Of a stretch of DNA of 64,000 nt, positions 39,511 through 51,749 are shown one piece after another. This stretch comes from Pterois miles (Eukaryota > Chordata > Actinopteri > Perciformes > Scorpaenidae), in contig CAMQGK010000637.1 in assembly GCA_947000775.1 (NCBI GenBank), forward strand, positions 12,255,501 to 12,319,500, given 5' to 3'. The notes beneath the pieces are model-generated. The model did not search any database. It worked only from the letters and a program-made list of their open reading frames with translations, and was not told the origin of the DNA. The translations under genes and the position numbers were made by a program. Position 1 is the first letter of the stretch. Each line of letters begins with the position of its first letter.

Positions 39511-40483
39511 TCTTTATTTTTCCAATATACTTCTCGCATCTCAATGCACAATACAAGGTAAAAAGCATGTACAAAAATAAAACCAAAAGAGATTGCATAT
39601 TGACATGAGGAGACAAATGCACAAATCAGAAGCTTTTTGGGGGCTGATAATATAAATAGGCCTGCTGTTGAAAACACGTGTAAAAAATGTAGAATTCACG
39701 CAGTGGACGTTTGCATTGAATGCTTTGGCTTTTTAAGAGTGGGGAAAAACCCTCCAAACCAAAGCGAGCAGCGCCTGGGAGAGAAAATGCTGCCTGTCCG
39801 GCGGGTCAGGGGTGCTGGGGTCAGTCCTTGCGGCTGAAATGTGTCCCCTGGATGAACCTGCCACTGCTGCTTTTGTCGACCTTCGGTTGAAATACCTTTT
39901 CAAGCCTCTCATCGCGAAGACTTCACAGAGAAGACCTCAGAGCTTCTGGGCTTTTTTTGTTGTTTGTCCGAAGACAATGACGGTATAAAACAAGAAATAT
40001 CTGTCTTGAAACGTGACGTGAAAGCCCCCCTCGTTTAGCTCGGTGTAAATGAAAAACTAGAAGATTCCCACATTAACTGAAAGACTAAAACGCCGCATAA
40101 AGCCATGCTAATAATCCACAAGAGTCCAAACATATTTTAGATTAATTAAAGTTTAACGAATACTTTTAATTAAAATTGTATGTGTGCTATACGAAAATGT
40201 ACACGTTTTTTAACAAATAAATAATGACGTAAAAAAATCATATCAAGAAAAAAATAAACAATTATACTCCTAAATATTCTGGATTTGATTTGAACATCCA
40301 ATATCATTTCGATGCCATGCAGGAAACAAATGACCTTTCATATAAGACTTTCAAATGGAGCCTCTGAAAATGTACACTGTTTACAAAGGTGTCAGGAGAG
40401 ATTTATAAGGGCACTCTGAATATACGCACACAGGAATGTCTTGCTTTTTGGGAATAATATTTAGACTTAGAAATTCCCAAAGC

Positions 40484-40489
40484 TTTATT
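40484..40489 (-). terminator. Candidate poly(A) signal of hoxd4a
   Basis: AATAAA on the minus strand in a short context ACAATAAAGC, 0.58 kb beyond the stop codon. A second AATAAA is at 39513-39518. The 3' UTR between them and the stop includes an A22 run at 40825-40846, T-rich in the transcript. Confidence 0.4.
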
Positions 40490-40824
40490 GTACAAAATAA
40501 GTTAAAACATATTATAGTCACAAAGAACGGGGGTTTTGCAGCTTACGAAAGTAGGTTGTGTTTGGCGTTCTCTATGCAAATAATGCTTCCTTCAAGTATA
40601 TATTTATATATATATATCTATCTGTTGTGCGTTTAGGTGAGGTTTGAATAGGAGGATAAACTGAAATAACCTTTGTGTGTGTGCGTAATTTGAACAAAAG
40701 GCTCCCCTGCTCTGAATAAAGATATTTCAATCTTTAAACCAGCGTGATCCACGTGAGAAGAGCTGTTTAAATCCATGAAATCAGCCGAGGTTGATCATTA
40801 AATGTCCTCAGATGCGCAACGTCC

Positions 40825-40846
40825 AAAAAAAAAAAAAAAAAAAAAA
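40825..40846. repeat. A22 homopolymer in the hoxd4a 3' UTR
   Basis: A run of 22 A on the plus strand (U in the hoxd4a transcript), 220 bp after the stop codon. Confidence 0.9.
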
Positions 40847-41066
40847 GAAAAGTTTGTTTCGATGTTTTGTGTCTCTTTGAGGAAATTAAAACAACTTTCA
40901 AACTTATAAAGACTGATTGAATTTCTGACTCTTGAGTCTTGAGTCAACACTGTTGGGGTCTTTTTTGTTAAATTAAAAAAATGGCTAAAACAACATCAGT
41001 CCATGCAAAAGTCAGATGCAATCTCTGTCTTTTTTATGTACAGTTTCTAAAGGTGTTCCTCCTATC

Positions 41067-42159
41067 TTATAATGATGTGATATCAGTCTGGTTATCCTTC
41101 TGGAGGCTCTGCAGATGGCTGGAGGCTGGTGCAGATCTGCCTTTGGTGTTGGGCAGTTTGTGGTCTTTCTTCCATTTCATCCGTCTGTTCTGAAACCAGA
41201 TTTTGATCTGCCTTTCGGAGAGACAAAGAGTGTGGGCAATCTCGATCCGTCGCCGCCTGGTCAGATACCTGTTAAAATGAAACTCCTTTTCAAGCTCCAA
41301 AACCTGCTGCCGGGTGTAAGCTGTTCTGGACCGTTTGGGCTCGGGTCCTGAGTAGTCCGGGTTCACTAGGAGAAAGAAAAACAAACCACAAAAAAGTCAC
41401 CAAATGGCAGCATGCAGGAAAACAGTACAACAAGAGGAGTCTCAATCTATATACCCGGGGCGCTCACAAACTTTATTCACGTGGAAGCGAGAGCAGGAAA
41501 TAATGAGTGGGTTTTAACTGAATTTCTGCAGATTTGCTGCAGATTTAAGCACCATTACAAGCGGTCAATATGTGTTTTCAGGAGCTTTCAGGCGCTCACC
41601 TAGCGGCCTATTTCCTGAGCTATAAAAATTTATGACTTGTGTAATTGGCGAGGCCTTTCAAAGACTCCCATAAATATTAGACTGAATGATTCCTAAAGTA
41701 CAGGTCTCAGTTGGTCCATATAAGAGAAGAAGAAGAAGAGGAAATCTTACCAGTAGTAACGTGGACTTTCTTCATCCAGGGGTAAACTACTGCAGGCTGC
41801 TTGGACTGTATCCCATTTTGGCTCTTTGTGTTTTGCTGCTGTCCACAAGTCCGGGGTCCGGCCACTTGGACCGGGGGCCCCTGCTCAGTCTGTGCGCTAA
41901 AAGGACTCGAGCGGCTGGATCTCTCGTGCACATGACCCCGCGGCTGCACCGTGGAGTCCTGCACAGTGTTGCAGCTGAAGGGCTGCTCCGTGTAGTTTGA
42001 CCGTGGGTAGATCCCTGGATGCTGAAAGTCTGTGTCCTGCGCTGGACTGTAGTAGTCCGAGCCCTGCTCAGGTATATAGTTATTTTGCGAATATTCCTCG
42101 CAGGGAGGAAATTTGGGGTCCACATATTTAGAGTTCACCATATACGAACTCATGGCCAT
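41067..42159 (-). CDS. hoxd4a: Homeobox protein Hox-D4a
   Basis: Exon 1 (42159-41751) and exon 2 (41365-41067) join in phase 1 across a 385-bp intron (donor ACTG|GTAAGA, acceptor CTCCTAG|TG) and encode 235 residues. I chose the ATG at 42159 because MAMSSYMVNSKYVDPKFPP is the conserved Hox4 start; an in-frame ATG 20 codons upstream adds unconserved residues. The hexapeptide VVYPWMKK (YPWM about 126-129) precedes a homeodomain at about 146-205 (ELEKEFHFNRYLTRRRRIE, then KIWFQNRRMKWKKDHKLPN). The tail is short and ends ITSL, like other Hoxd4 proteins (TTL/TSL). Role: transcription factor for hindbrain and anterior trunk identity. mir10b lies 1 kb upstream in the same orientation, as in other vertebrates. 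A DR5 retinoid-element candidate is at 44681. The intron carries an extra CACGTG at 41478. Confidence 0.97.
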
Positions 42160-42261
42160 TAATTTCTGAAGGTAGAAAATACTAATTTTTCTCGAGTTGT
42201 CTTTTTTTCCTCCCTCCATAAAGCCCTCCTACTTGGTGTCAACTGAATAAAGTTAGCGAAC

Positions 42262-42282
42262 CATGTGACCAGATCGGCCAAT
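42262..42282 (-). promoter_or_regulatory. E-box/CCAAT module upstream of hoxd4a
   Basis: CATGTG (42262-42267, followed by ACC) and CCAAT (42278-42282), 10 bp apart, lie about 105-125 bp upstream of the ATG. Matching pairs with nearly the same spacing and distance occur at hoxd9a and hoxd10a. NF-Y and USF have been reported to co-activate the paralogous HOXB4 promoter; use here is inferred. Confidence 0.45.
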
Positions 42283-43114
42283 GGAGGTGATGCTGGTCCA
42301 TAAACGGGTAAACATACAACTAAAGGCAATTTTATTTAACTTAAGATGCACCAAAATTAGACCCCAGTGGAATAGAAAAAAAAAACAAAAACAAATATTG
42401 CTCTGAAACATCTGCGTGCGCAATTTGGATAATAAAAAGGCATGCTGGGGAAATAAGAAAAACACACATAATTCCAACTCAATACTTAACTTGAAAATCA
42501 TATATTATTAAGAAATAGAAGACGCTGACTGGGCATGCACGGGGTTGTTTTATCCAAGATATAAAAATATCTCATTTTCTAAGGTCTGGCTTGGAGGCAT
42601 GGTGTTCAACAGAGAAACCAACAAAAGATACAAAAAGCCCTTTGGCATAAAAGCAGCGAATAATGACTGAGGACAATTGATGGACACTGTCTTTGTCAAG
42701 AAGGGGTCATCCAAAAGTTACACGAATCTCATCACTTCATCTGCTCCCATCCCTTTTGAGATAAACAGTCTGAGGAGCCTATTGGCCAGCAGCAGCAGCA
42801 GCAGCCTCTGGGAATCAATAACGTGGAGACACAAGCGACCCACAGGAGGAAGAAGCCACAAGCTGGAGGGGTAAACCCTTTCCAACACGCGCAGCTAAAT
42901 AGAAATAACTCCTCATTATGTTTGGATTTCATGTGAAACATTGTGCGTCAGATCTCCCTTAAAGCCTATAGAGTTTCACCATGCCTCGAGCGCTTCTTGT
43001 GAACTGTGTGGTGTTGTCAGATTGACTCTCATTCATAAACCAACACTATCACCGGTGCACCTGATCTGACAGCACGAACCGCCTCATAATAAGATGGCAA
43101 TAAGTCATCGGATC

Positions 43115-43219
43115 GAAGTTTGTTCATCGACCATATACTCCCCTAGAATCGAATCTGTGATTGTGGCTTTATCACACAAATTCGGTTCTACAGGGTATAT
43201 ATAGACGACGGCAAGCGAC
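43115..43219 (-). ncRNA. mir10b: microRNA mir-10b precursor
   Basis: On the minus strand 43197-43175 reads as the mature 23-nt miR-10b 5p arm: seed ACCCTGT, and AGAACCG in the centre, where miR-10a has AGATCCG. The opposite arm at 43158-43137 carries the known 3p sequence (ACAGATTCGATTCTAGGGGA). A loop of about 16 nt joins them, and the TATATA/TATATGG flanks extend the stem, so a hairpin of about 105 nt is visible. The hoxDb-linked miR-10d of zebrafish differs near the 3' end (AATGTG), so this is the 10b form. It lies 1 kb upstream of hoxd4a on the same strand, the usual place, and may be processed from a longer hoxd4a transcript. Family role: post-transcriptional repression, with Hox mRNAs among the known targets. 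Confidence 0.97.
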
Positions 43220-44680
43220 ACTGGCCACATTTAGCAGAATTATCCACAGCAGAGCAATTCAGCCGAGCAAAATGTCCAAAGTGGTGCACAGGAACAATGT
43301 TACATAAGGAAATAAGAGATGCATCACAACCAGATGGGGGAAACACACTGTGAATAAGCCAATATTATAAGTTATAATAATACCATCCTGTCTCCTGTTT
43401 CTGTTTTCTCTCACTGAAGCAGCCTTTCATTTTCGTTTCCTTTAAACGCCTTCTCTGGCACAACCATCTCCTTGGGTTTAGGTCAAAAGCCATGTCAGGC
43501 TTCTCAAAATAATAAGAAAACTGTAGGCCTACAGGCTTCTTCTCTCCAGGGATGTCTGTCAATTTAAGCAGCAAATGACAAGCAACCAAACGAAAATATC
43601 AGGCAGATCAATCCAGGTTTCTGTGCAGTGGGTCCCCTCCAGCATAGTCCAAGTTCAGAATAAAAAAAAATAAACACCTTCAAATGATTTTAGTAACTTT
43701 GCAAGCTGTCACCTCACAATGAGAGATAAAGCATAACGCTGCAAACTCATCAGATAAGCGTTTGCTGGCTACAGAGCAGCTTATCACCACTGCCTCCAGA
43801 AGATGAGGCTGGAGGCCACCGAGGTCAAACTAAATCATTTACAAACTTATCAAAAAGTTCAATTATTTTCCGTCCTGCTGACAGCTCAAAGGGTGCAAAA
43901 GTTTACCAAATCCCCGTCAGCCATTAACTAAACAGCCATGGCGGCTACTGCAAGTCTCTGAGACATCCTCACAAATGAATTCAAGCTGATAATGGAGAGA
44001 TTGTCATTTTTCAAAATGACCAGAATCAGCAAAACAAAAAATCTGATTTTGAAATAATTTCATCCAAATATGCAGCTTATATAAAACTGAGAGTTTATTT
44101 CATAACAAAAACTGTCTAAATCCATGTGGCAGCTGGGCCTGCGTGACGCTTTGAGTCTGTCAGGTTTCAACAGCTATATTATGATTATTAAATATTTGTT
44201 TTGAAACACATTTGGCCTAATGTGACACTGCGTTCACATCACAGCTCTGGAAAAGCTTGAGGCAAAGACTGGGTCACATATTTAGCCCATGTTTTCTTCT
44301 TTAATAATAAAAAATGACATATATGAAGGATTTTAGTAACTGATTATTTACTGGATGGCGTATTAGATCGTTTTGTTTAATAAATATAACTTTTTGGTTT
44401 TGTTTTCAGCTTGATTCATGTTGTTGACGAGTTGAACGTTACAATAAAAGACAAAATAAAAAATAAAACAGAAAGCTGCAAAATGAAAAGTCGACTTGAC
44501 GCTTATTTCTGCATCTTCTCATCAGAATTAAAAAAAAATGACATAACGCAGAAATGCGCGTTTATCTCCACTCTGCAGGTTTCATTCATCTTTCAGCAAA
44601 AACATTAAATATTCGTTTCAAGCACAGCATCTGTAAAAAGTCGTTGTTGCACTTCACATTTCAGCGTTAGTTAGACAGGC

Positions 44681-44697
44681 TGACCTGTCTCTCACCT
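44681..44697 (-). promoter_or_regulatory. Candidate DR5 retinoic acid response element upstream of hoxd4a/mir10b
   Basis: On the minus strand: AGGTGA, spacer GAGAC, AGGTCA. This is a direct repeat of two half-sites with a 5-bp gap, the preferred RAR/RXR arrangement. The AGGTGA-N5-AGGTCA form is the one I recall for Hox4-group elements. A further half-site GGGTCA is at 44719-44724 on the other strand. It lies 2.5 kb upstream of the hoxd4a ATG and 1.5 kb upstream of mir10b, between the proximal promoter and the candidate distal promoter at 47.0 kb. Function is inferred from motif and position. Confidence 0.65.
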
Positions 44698-45529
44698 TCC
44701 CCCGTTAGCCCTTCAGACGGGTCACAGCCCAGAATCACAACAAAAGAACGATAAAGTCAGCGTTTCCTGGCAGCTCGTGTTAAAAGAAGGGCTAACTAGT
44801 TCAACTGGGCTGCTTTTCTCATCACAATTACAAGGCTTTTCTACAAAAACCTCCATTTTGAGCGTTTGGGAGCAACAGAGAGCACGAGGCCTTTTTTAAT
44901 CTAATATTCGGGCGAAGGGTTTTTTTTTTGACTCAATAGAAAATAAAGCTTAAATTCCCTGTTAAAGTTGGATTTAATATTATTTACCACTATTAGATTG
45001 GATTTATAAAAATGACTGGGGGGAATTAATAATTTAAAGGCCTGCAGATGAGATGCATTAAGGCCTACAGTGAATAAAGCGGCAGTATTATTAAAAAGAG
45101 CAGATTTTATTGTTGTAACCTCAGTGCTGTTTTTAGTTATTTATTCTAATGTGGTCAACACTGAAGCTAATGTTGCACAAACGAATTGTGAATAATAAAA
45201 ATAATAATAATAATGGTAATAGTGACGTAATGACGCCACATAACTTGTGTTATTTTAAATAGACTTTCTGGATATTTCCCCAAATTCTTCAGTAATCTTC
45301 AAAAACTCCGGTGACAACAGGTTGATCTCTCGGCCTCCAAACAAGTAAGAAGCTACCAAGAAACTGAATCATGTGGCGGTGAAACAGACCAACAACATGA
45401 CTAACACCATCCGGAAAAAGGCATCGATTGAGTCTTAAGAGGTTTGAAGCCAAACCGAGCTCAGTAACACGATTAAACAAGATTTCCATCCAGCATCATC
45501 TAACTATCTGCGCTCGTCCTGAGCGCGCA

Positions 45530-45900
45530 CTGCTGCAGCTTTTAGAGGCGGGAAACAGTCCAGCCTGAGCACTGTGCGTGTGACATCACACGCCCATACC
45601 AGCACGAGCATAATTATAAAACGCAGCTTACCACAGAGACCGTAACGCATGGCACACCGAGGAACAAACGCGTCCATGCTGAAGGGAAAAGTCGGTCTAG
45701 CTGGTACACAAGCTCGCTGCCAATTCCAGCTCTATTCCAACCCATCTGGACGCTCTTACTAATACACAATGAGAATTATATTTTGGCTTGTCAAGTCCCG
45801 GGCCATAAAACAAACTTTAATGGCATCACGTGTTTCCTCACAGCCACTCACAACACCGCGCAGGCCCATAAATAATCCTCAAAGTTGCACTTACTCAATA
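45530..45900. promoter_or_regulatory. Promoter- or enhancer-like patch in the hoxd4a-hoxd9a spacer
   Basis: It contains a perfect inverted repeat CGTGTGA-CA-TCACACG (45577-45592), whose centre is a CRE/PBX-like TGACATCA, GGCCATAAA (45801), CACGTG (45827) and CCCATAAAT (near 45846). On the minus strand a donor-like string GA|GTAAGTGC occurs near 45893. It looks regulatory; no gene is seen. Confidence 0.35.
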
Positions 45901-47002
45901 ACGGCGATTACACTGATGTGCACTGAGGAAAAGTCGTAGAAAGGAGGAAGCTGGGAGGTTAGAGACTAACTGCCATGATAGAAATGGGAACAAGGGTGCA
46001 CCATAATAAAAAAAAGACTTTATTTTTAATTATTTGCAGCCCTGTAAGCTAAAGGTTATTAATGCATTGCTTGAACAAACAAAGAGGATCTCTGACCATA
46101 AATATTAACACTCTGTGACCAGTTTTCTGCTTGTTTCATTAAATAATTTCCAAACCTGATTACACCATTTGACTGAAGCCCACTGACCTCTAAAGTGTTA
46201 ACAAAAACGCCAAAACATGCATCACTGATTAGTGCTCAAATACATTTTTCTCCCCAGTGAACCTGACACAATAAGACTGATGTCATTCATTCATCCGGGC
46301 CAATCCCAGCGTGCAGAGCGGTTTTGCCCCCCCTCCCTTTCCTGTGTGCACTGCAGAGAGGCTGATGGTGACGGTGGTGTTGAGGTTTGGATGGCTGCCA
46401 CTGTGGGGCAGGTATGATAAATGGAGGGGCATCAAATCAGAGGCTTGTCACTTTTTACATGCATGTCCTCATAAAAAGTTATTTCCTTGACGATAATTTG
46501 AGGGTAAAAGGTCCTGTATGACACCCTGGGTGTTTTAGCTGCGCTCACATATTTCCTGATGTTAGTTAATATTAGGTTTTCTGTCGTTTAAATGGCTTGC
46601 TTGCAGTTTTAAACATAAATTATCATTTATTTTCAGCTCCACCAGCTTTAAAGACAGTTTCCTTCATCATCATGACTTAACTCTTAATAATCTGTGTCCA
46701 AGTGTTCAAGCAGCTGCTGTCAGTGAAGCTACAAGTCTGTCCAACATCTGCAACACAACTGGTCTCTGGCTACAAAGCATCCGTTGTGCTGTGTAATAAA
46801 GTAATGGCACAATAAACAAGCGTTTTTGCTGTAATACACTTTGTAGAGCTTTAAAAAAATCCCACACGACAGCAAATGCAGCACCGGAGCGTCTGATCTC
46901 ATTTGCTAACCAATATATCGTTTCCTGGATTAAAAAAAAAAAAAGGTGAATTAGTTTTCTTACACACACTTCTCCAACAACCTCTTTCAAATGAGGAACC
47001 AT

Positions 47003-47029
47003 GTCACGTGACCAGGAGTGTCAGCCAAT
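47003..47029 (-). promoter_or_regulatory. Orphan E-box/CCAAT promoter-like module
   Basis: The perfect 10-bp palindrome GTCACGTGAC (47003-47012) is followed 14 bp after its CACGTG core by CCAAT (47025-47029), in the same order and orientation as in front of hoxd4a. No ORF follows on the minus strand. It is 4.85 kb upstream of the hoxd4a ATG. Mouse Hoxd4 has a distal promoter (P2) a few kb upstream whose transcripts span mir10b; this may be its counterpart. The alternative is a leftover promoter of a lost hox5 or hox8 gene. Confidence 0.45.
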
Positions 47030-50000
47030 CAGTGCGCTCGGGAAGCAGCTTGAAGCAGGCTGCCGGATGGGAGCAGAGAGGCTGAGTGTTGGGCAACAGC
47101 GCCTTCTGCTGGCCTTTTAACGACCCCCCCCCCCCCCCCTTCCACTGTAAAAAATGTCCATCTAAACCAACAAGTTATGTCACATAATCATGTTTGATAA
47201 AATTATGTGTGATTATCATACAGATGCGCAGGAATGGGGACAAACTGAATTAAAAAAAATGCATATGAGTTTATTGAAATTCCTATAACTAAATGTAGGT
47301 CTGAGGGCTGATGAAACTTGATTCAAGACTTTGGTTTAATTAAGTTCTTGAAACTAATAAAACTGCATTTGGCACAAGAAGAATCAATCCAGCCTTTTGC
47401 AAATATTTTTTTTAGAATATAATGTAAATATGACTGAATATGAAACCAGTGCCATGCGATTATGAGCACGTTTTGTATTGTAGATATTATTTCATATTAA
47501 GCAGGTAAAACGAAATAATTCTGTTGCTCGTGATGACGGTGATGCTGATACGTAACCATTATCAATTCAAATGTAACTTTCCAAGTGGGAAACGAAAATA
47601 AAATAAATAATAATAATGCTAATAATAATAATTGTGCCTTTTAGTTGTCATAGGTTTAGATGAAGAAACGTGCTTACAAAAGCTCTCAGTGCTTTTGGAT
47701 AATAATCCAAAAGAACGTTATATTGGGCTGGACCACATATCTGGAGGGGGATTTAAATAAGGGTGAAAAGGGAAACCACATCCATCCATTCATGGAAACT
47801 ATCTGTTCAAATGTGTGCAGGGCCTGCGGTCAGACATTGTCCTATACAATTACATAAAACAAACACAGAAATCATGTAAACTAATATGCACATTGTCGAG
47901 TTGTGAAAACACAGAGTGAACCCTGCCTAATTTACAGGCTTCTACTTGTGTCTGCTCTTCCAGGGTCCATTTTGCCGCATTGCAGTAAGGCTGTAAATAC
48001 TTTCGCAGCTGCCTGTCAGCCAACGGTGAAATACTGTCTTTGTTCACGTTGCATGGCCCCATCTCCAGGCAGCTGAAGACCGCTATGAAAACTCTACTTC
48101 TTCTGCCAGCCTTGCATATGTTCAATATATAACAAAGCACATTTGTTCTGTAGGATAATGTCGCATTTTTAGCAAGTAAACAACGTGTGGAAATATAGTG
48201 GGGTTGTTCACATCAATGCAGCTTTTCTGGATGCTAAATAAATGCAAAATGATAGATATTTAACTTAAATAAACGGTAACTTAAAAAGGGTCATCTATGT
48301 GCATAAACAGCTTCAAACCGAAAACGAAATGGTGAATGTTTGGTCCAATGCGTGAAGCCATTTTCTAATTCATGCGGGGGAAATGACTGCAGTTATGTGC
48401 ACCAAAAACACATCTCAAACACCATCATCGCTGACATTAAACAAGAGCTATATTTCTGCAAAATAAGCTGGAAATAGATTGTGTGAGCTAACATGAATGC
48501 ATTTCCGAGAAACATTTGATAATCCACTTGATTATTTCTTAAGATATCCGTATTTCATGCAGTATATTATCAGTAAAGGCACATGTTCAACAATACTGCC
48601 ATCTTCTTTTGCGTTTAAAAACTATTTATTTCAATACATCTCAGCAACACGTGAAACAACCAATTTACACGAGAGCCATCACCGTGCTGCTAATTTACAT
48701 GACTAATGAAACAGGAAGCTGTCAGACTCCACATGCAGACACGCGAGCGTTAATAAAACCCCATTAGCACCCAGAAAGCTTACCTATAGCCGGGAGGTAA
48801 TCCATGTTTATTCTTGGAGGTTTACCTCTGCAGAGCATTTTGATAATAAAGCAGTGAGGAGCCAGAGCTGCTGCTGCTGTGCGTGTGTGGAGGTCAGATT
48901 TGTAGAAAGTTGAGACGCTCCTCTTGTCATCCAGCAGAATGCGCATCGCAGTGGCGCTATTATGCGCTCATCAGACTTTTATGAAACGAATGCATTTTTT
49001 TTAAGAAAGCCGACCGTGGCGTATCGGTTTGAACAGCATAGAAGCAGAATGCAGTGGGAAAAAAAATCGCCTGGGAAATCAGGAAAAGAGCCATGAAGAC
49101 GTTTGCCTCTCACACATGACCAGTGGCATCCAATGACAGGCGATGGAGGCACATAAAAAGGTCTATTACCAAGTTGTAAATTGTCCTCGCACAAAAAGGA
49201 ATTTCGACTGCAGCAGTTCTCCCCATCTTTGCGCATAATAACAGAAGGACCTCCACGTCCTTTGGAGGAAAACAACAGGGTTTTGTTTCAATCACGCAAC
49301 CATAAAATGTTATATCTTAAAAGTGCGAAAGAGCAGTTAGACTAGTTTTAGCTTCATCATAATGCCAGTTCGTTAGAATATAAAAAAGAAGACATTCATG
49401 TGTAAAGGGTTTTTTTCTTTAAAATATGACAAAATCACCATGACGCAGTGCCCCCAGTGAAAGGCGACATGTTTCTGTTTAACTTTAATTAAAACTTTTT
49501 ATTAGAAATTATGTCTATACGCTTTTTGTGCCAATGAAAGGACATCATGACACATATTTCGTATTTATTTTATTTTTCTCAGTAAGCGGCCTATATGCAC
49601 CACCTGTTAACAAAATGTCACATGACATATTAGACTTAAATGTAATATTAATTTTAATATAAATAAAAATCATATCGTGACACTAGCTTACGCATTCATG
49701 TCCAATTATGTTTCTAGACGAGAAAAAAAAATGTGTTTTGAATTGTGCGTCATATCACACTACATATTGCATATCATCGTCTTCGCTTCGCGCCCTTACA
49801 GGCCTGATGTTAGTCAGAAATATGCAGACAAAATCTGGGAGATATAAATGATAACATATGGCGATTTTTCACGCGTTTGACCCTCCAGATTTAAAAGATA
49901 AATACTGAAAACTGTTATCACGTCCATGTGGACAATTCTGCAGCAAAAATAAAAAGGGACTTCTTTCATTTCATTCTTGTGCGTCTGGTGGCATGCCAGA

Positions 50001-51749
50001 GTCAGCACTGTGCGATTTATGGCCTGGCTATGGCTCGGCCTCTGGTTTCCTCTCTTATAGCTGTGTGCGTGTGTGCATGTGCGTAATGCAAGAGACCAGG
50101 ATTTGTTGCAATACACAACCTCATATTGTAACTCTATAGTCCAGTGTAGTCCACTGGGACAAGGTCATTCTATAGGAGGAACAAAAATATCTGGATTATC
50201 ATCGCGTTAGTCTCGGTGCAGATATACGGGACTATCTGTCTGCTCATTCTTCTTACATGATGTTCCCGTCTTTTATTCGAGGTCACTGATGGGAGAAGAG
50301 AGTCGCCACGTTGCGCTGGGTGGATGGTATTAGCTCCAGTGTGCGATATGGTGGTGAACCAGGGCCAATAAATGAATGATGGAGAGCCAAAGACAAATTA
50401 TAGCGTCCAGCTCACATTGGCCGTTTCCTTTGATTAGGGGAAACAAATGGTGTCTGCTACAGAGCTGCACACATCAAACATGCACTGCAAAACACGAGTT
50501 AGAGCTAGTAAGAATAATAGATGTTCTTTATGTCATAAGAAAGGAAACTAGGCAGCATTACCAGCCACTGCTTTAGTTTAACATTCCTGACTGATATTTG
50601 AAAACAGAAATAATGACATGTGGTCAGTGGATGGAGGTGGCGAGCTAAACACACAGCTGCAACACTGTTAGACAGCTAGAGGTCTAATAAAGATGTGGTA
50701 ACCACCAGGATAGTACAGGGTAGCAGGTCTCTGTCTTTCTGTCTTCCTGTTTTTTCACAATATTCCAGTTTATCAGCTTTAAGGCCGTTAAATCAAATTA
50801 GCTTCCTTTAATATCAGTTATACAAAATGTCCCGCACAGTAAATTCACCTATGTGCATTTAAATTTCCATGTGGCTTGTTTGAGTTGAACACTACTTAAA
50901 ATAAAAGCATTGTGGTATAAGTGAACTTAAATACACATGATTAAAAAGAGAGGACCATAACAGGAAATGATAGGTTATAGGACATTATCAAGCTCGGAGA
51001 TGATCATTTAAATCACTATAGTGAGCGAGGCTGTGGCCCACAGACGAAAGCACTGCACTACTTATATATTTGTAGTATTACAAACTGGGTGCCTGTGGTG
51101 ACATATCCGGAAAAAAATAGTCATATTGCTGTTTTCTCCATTATACGCACGAAAAAGTGGAATTATGCGCGCAACCTGAAGCTCCTTATGTTTTCATAGA
51201 TTAGTTGAGTATTTTTGTTTTTTGTTTGTGATATCACCAAAAATACTCCACAACTAAACATTGTTTTGACTCAAATAGAAATTATACATCAGTCAGGATT
51301 GAAATCTTAAGGATTGCCACTTCAAACTCAAATCATGTGGTTTACTTTCACCACAGAGCACAGAGGCCTAATTTCTGCGCGTCCTGGATGATTATCCGGT
51401 AATTGACCCAAATATTAGAGGCTGTTTTATTTTTAAACCATGTTGATCGCACTGACAGTTCAAGCATATGGATTCAGAATTATATAATAATAAAGCATAG
51501 TGTCAAAGTACCCACACAAGAAGACTAATATGACCTACCCATTTTTCAACATTCACTCCATGCTAATGCTGCATTGTTTCAGTCTGTGTTGCTGCTTTCT
51601 CTTTTAGCCAATAAAATCACACGCACGACGTCTGGCTGCTGACATCATGCGTCTCCATAAAGAATACCTGCTTGTGAAACTGCATCACTGCTATTGTCGT
51701 TCTCTGGTTGTGGGGTGCATCAGAGACAACAGTGTAGATTGAATGTAGT

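Larger units (their letters stand above)
43220..51745. other. Gene-free hoxd9a-hoxd4a spacer, proximal part
   Basis: No homeobox, hexapeptide or other recognisable coding sequence is visible on either strand here, although hox5 and hox8 genes sit in this position in some other clusters. Regulatory candidates are listed separately (44681, 45530-45900, 47003). A C16 run at 47124-47139 is the only simple tract of note. GGCCATAAA/TTTATGGCC occurs at 45801 and 50016. Confidence 0.6.

Noticed and set aside
44260..44276. AGGCAA-AGACT-GGGTCA as a DR5 element
   Set aside because: The first half-site departs too far from RGKTCA.
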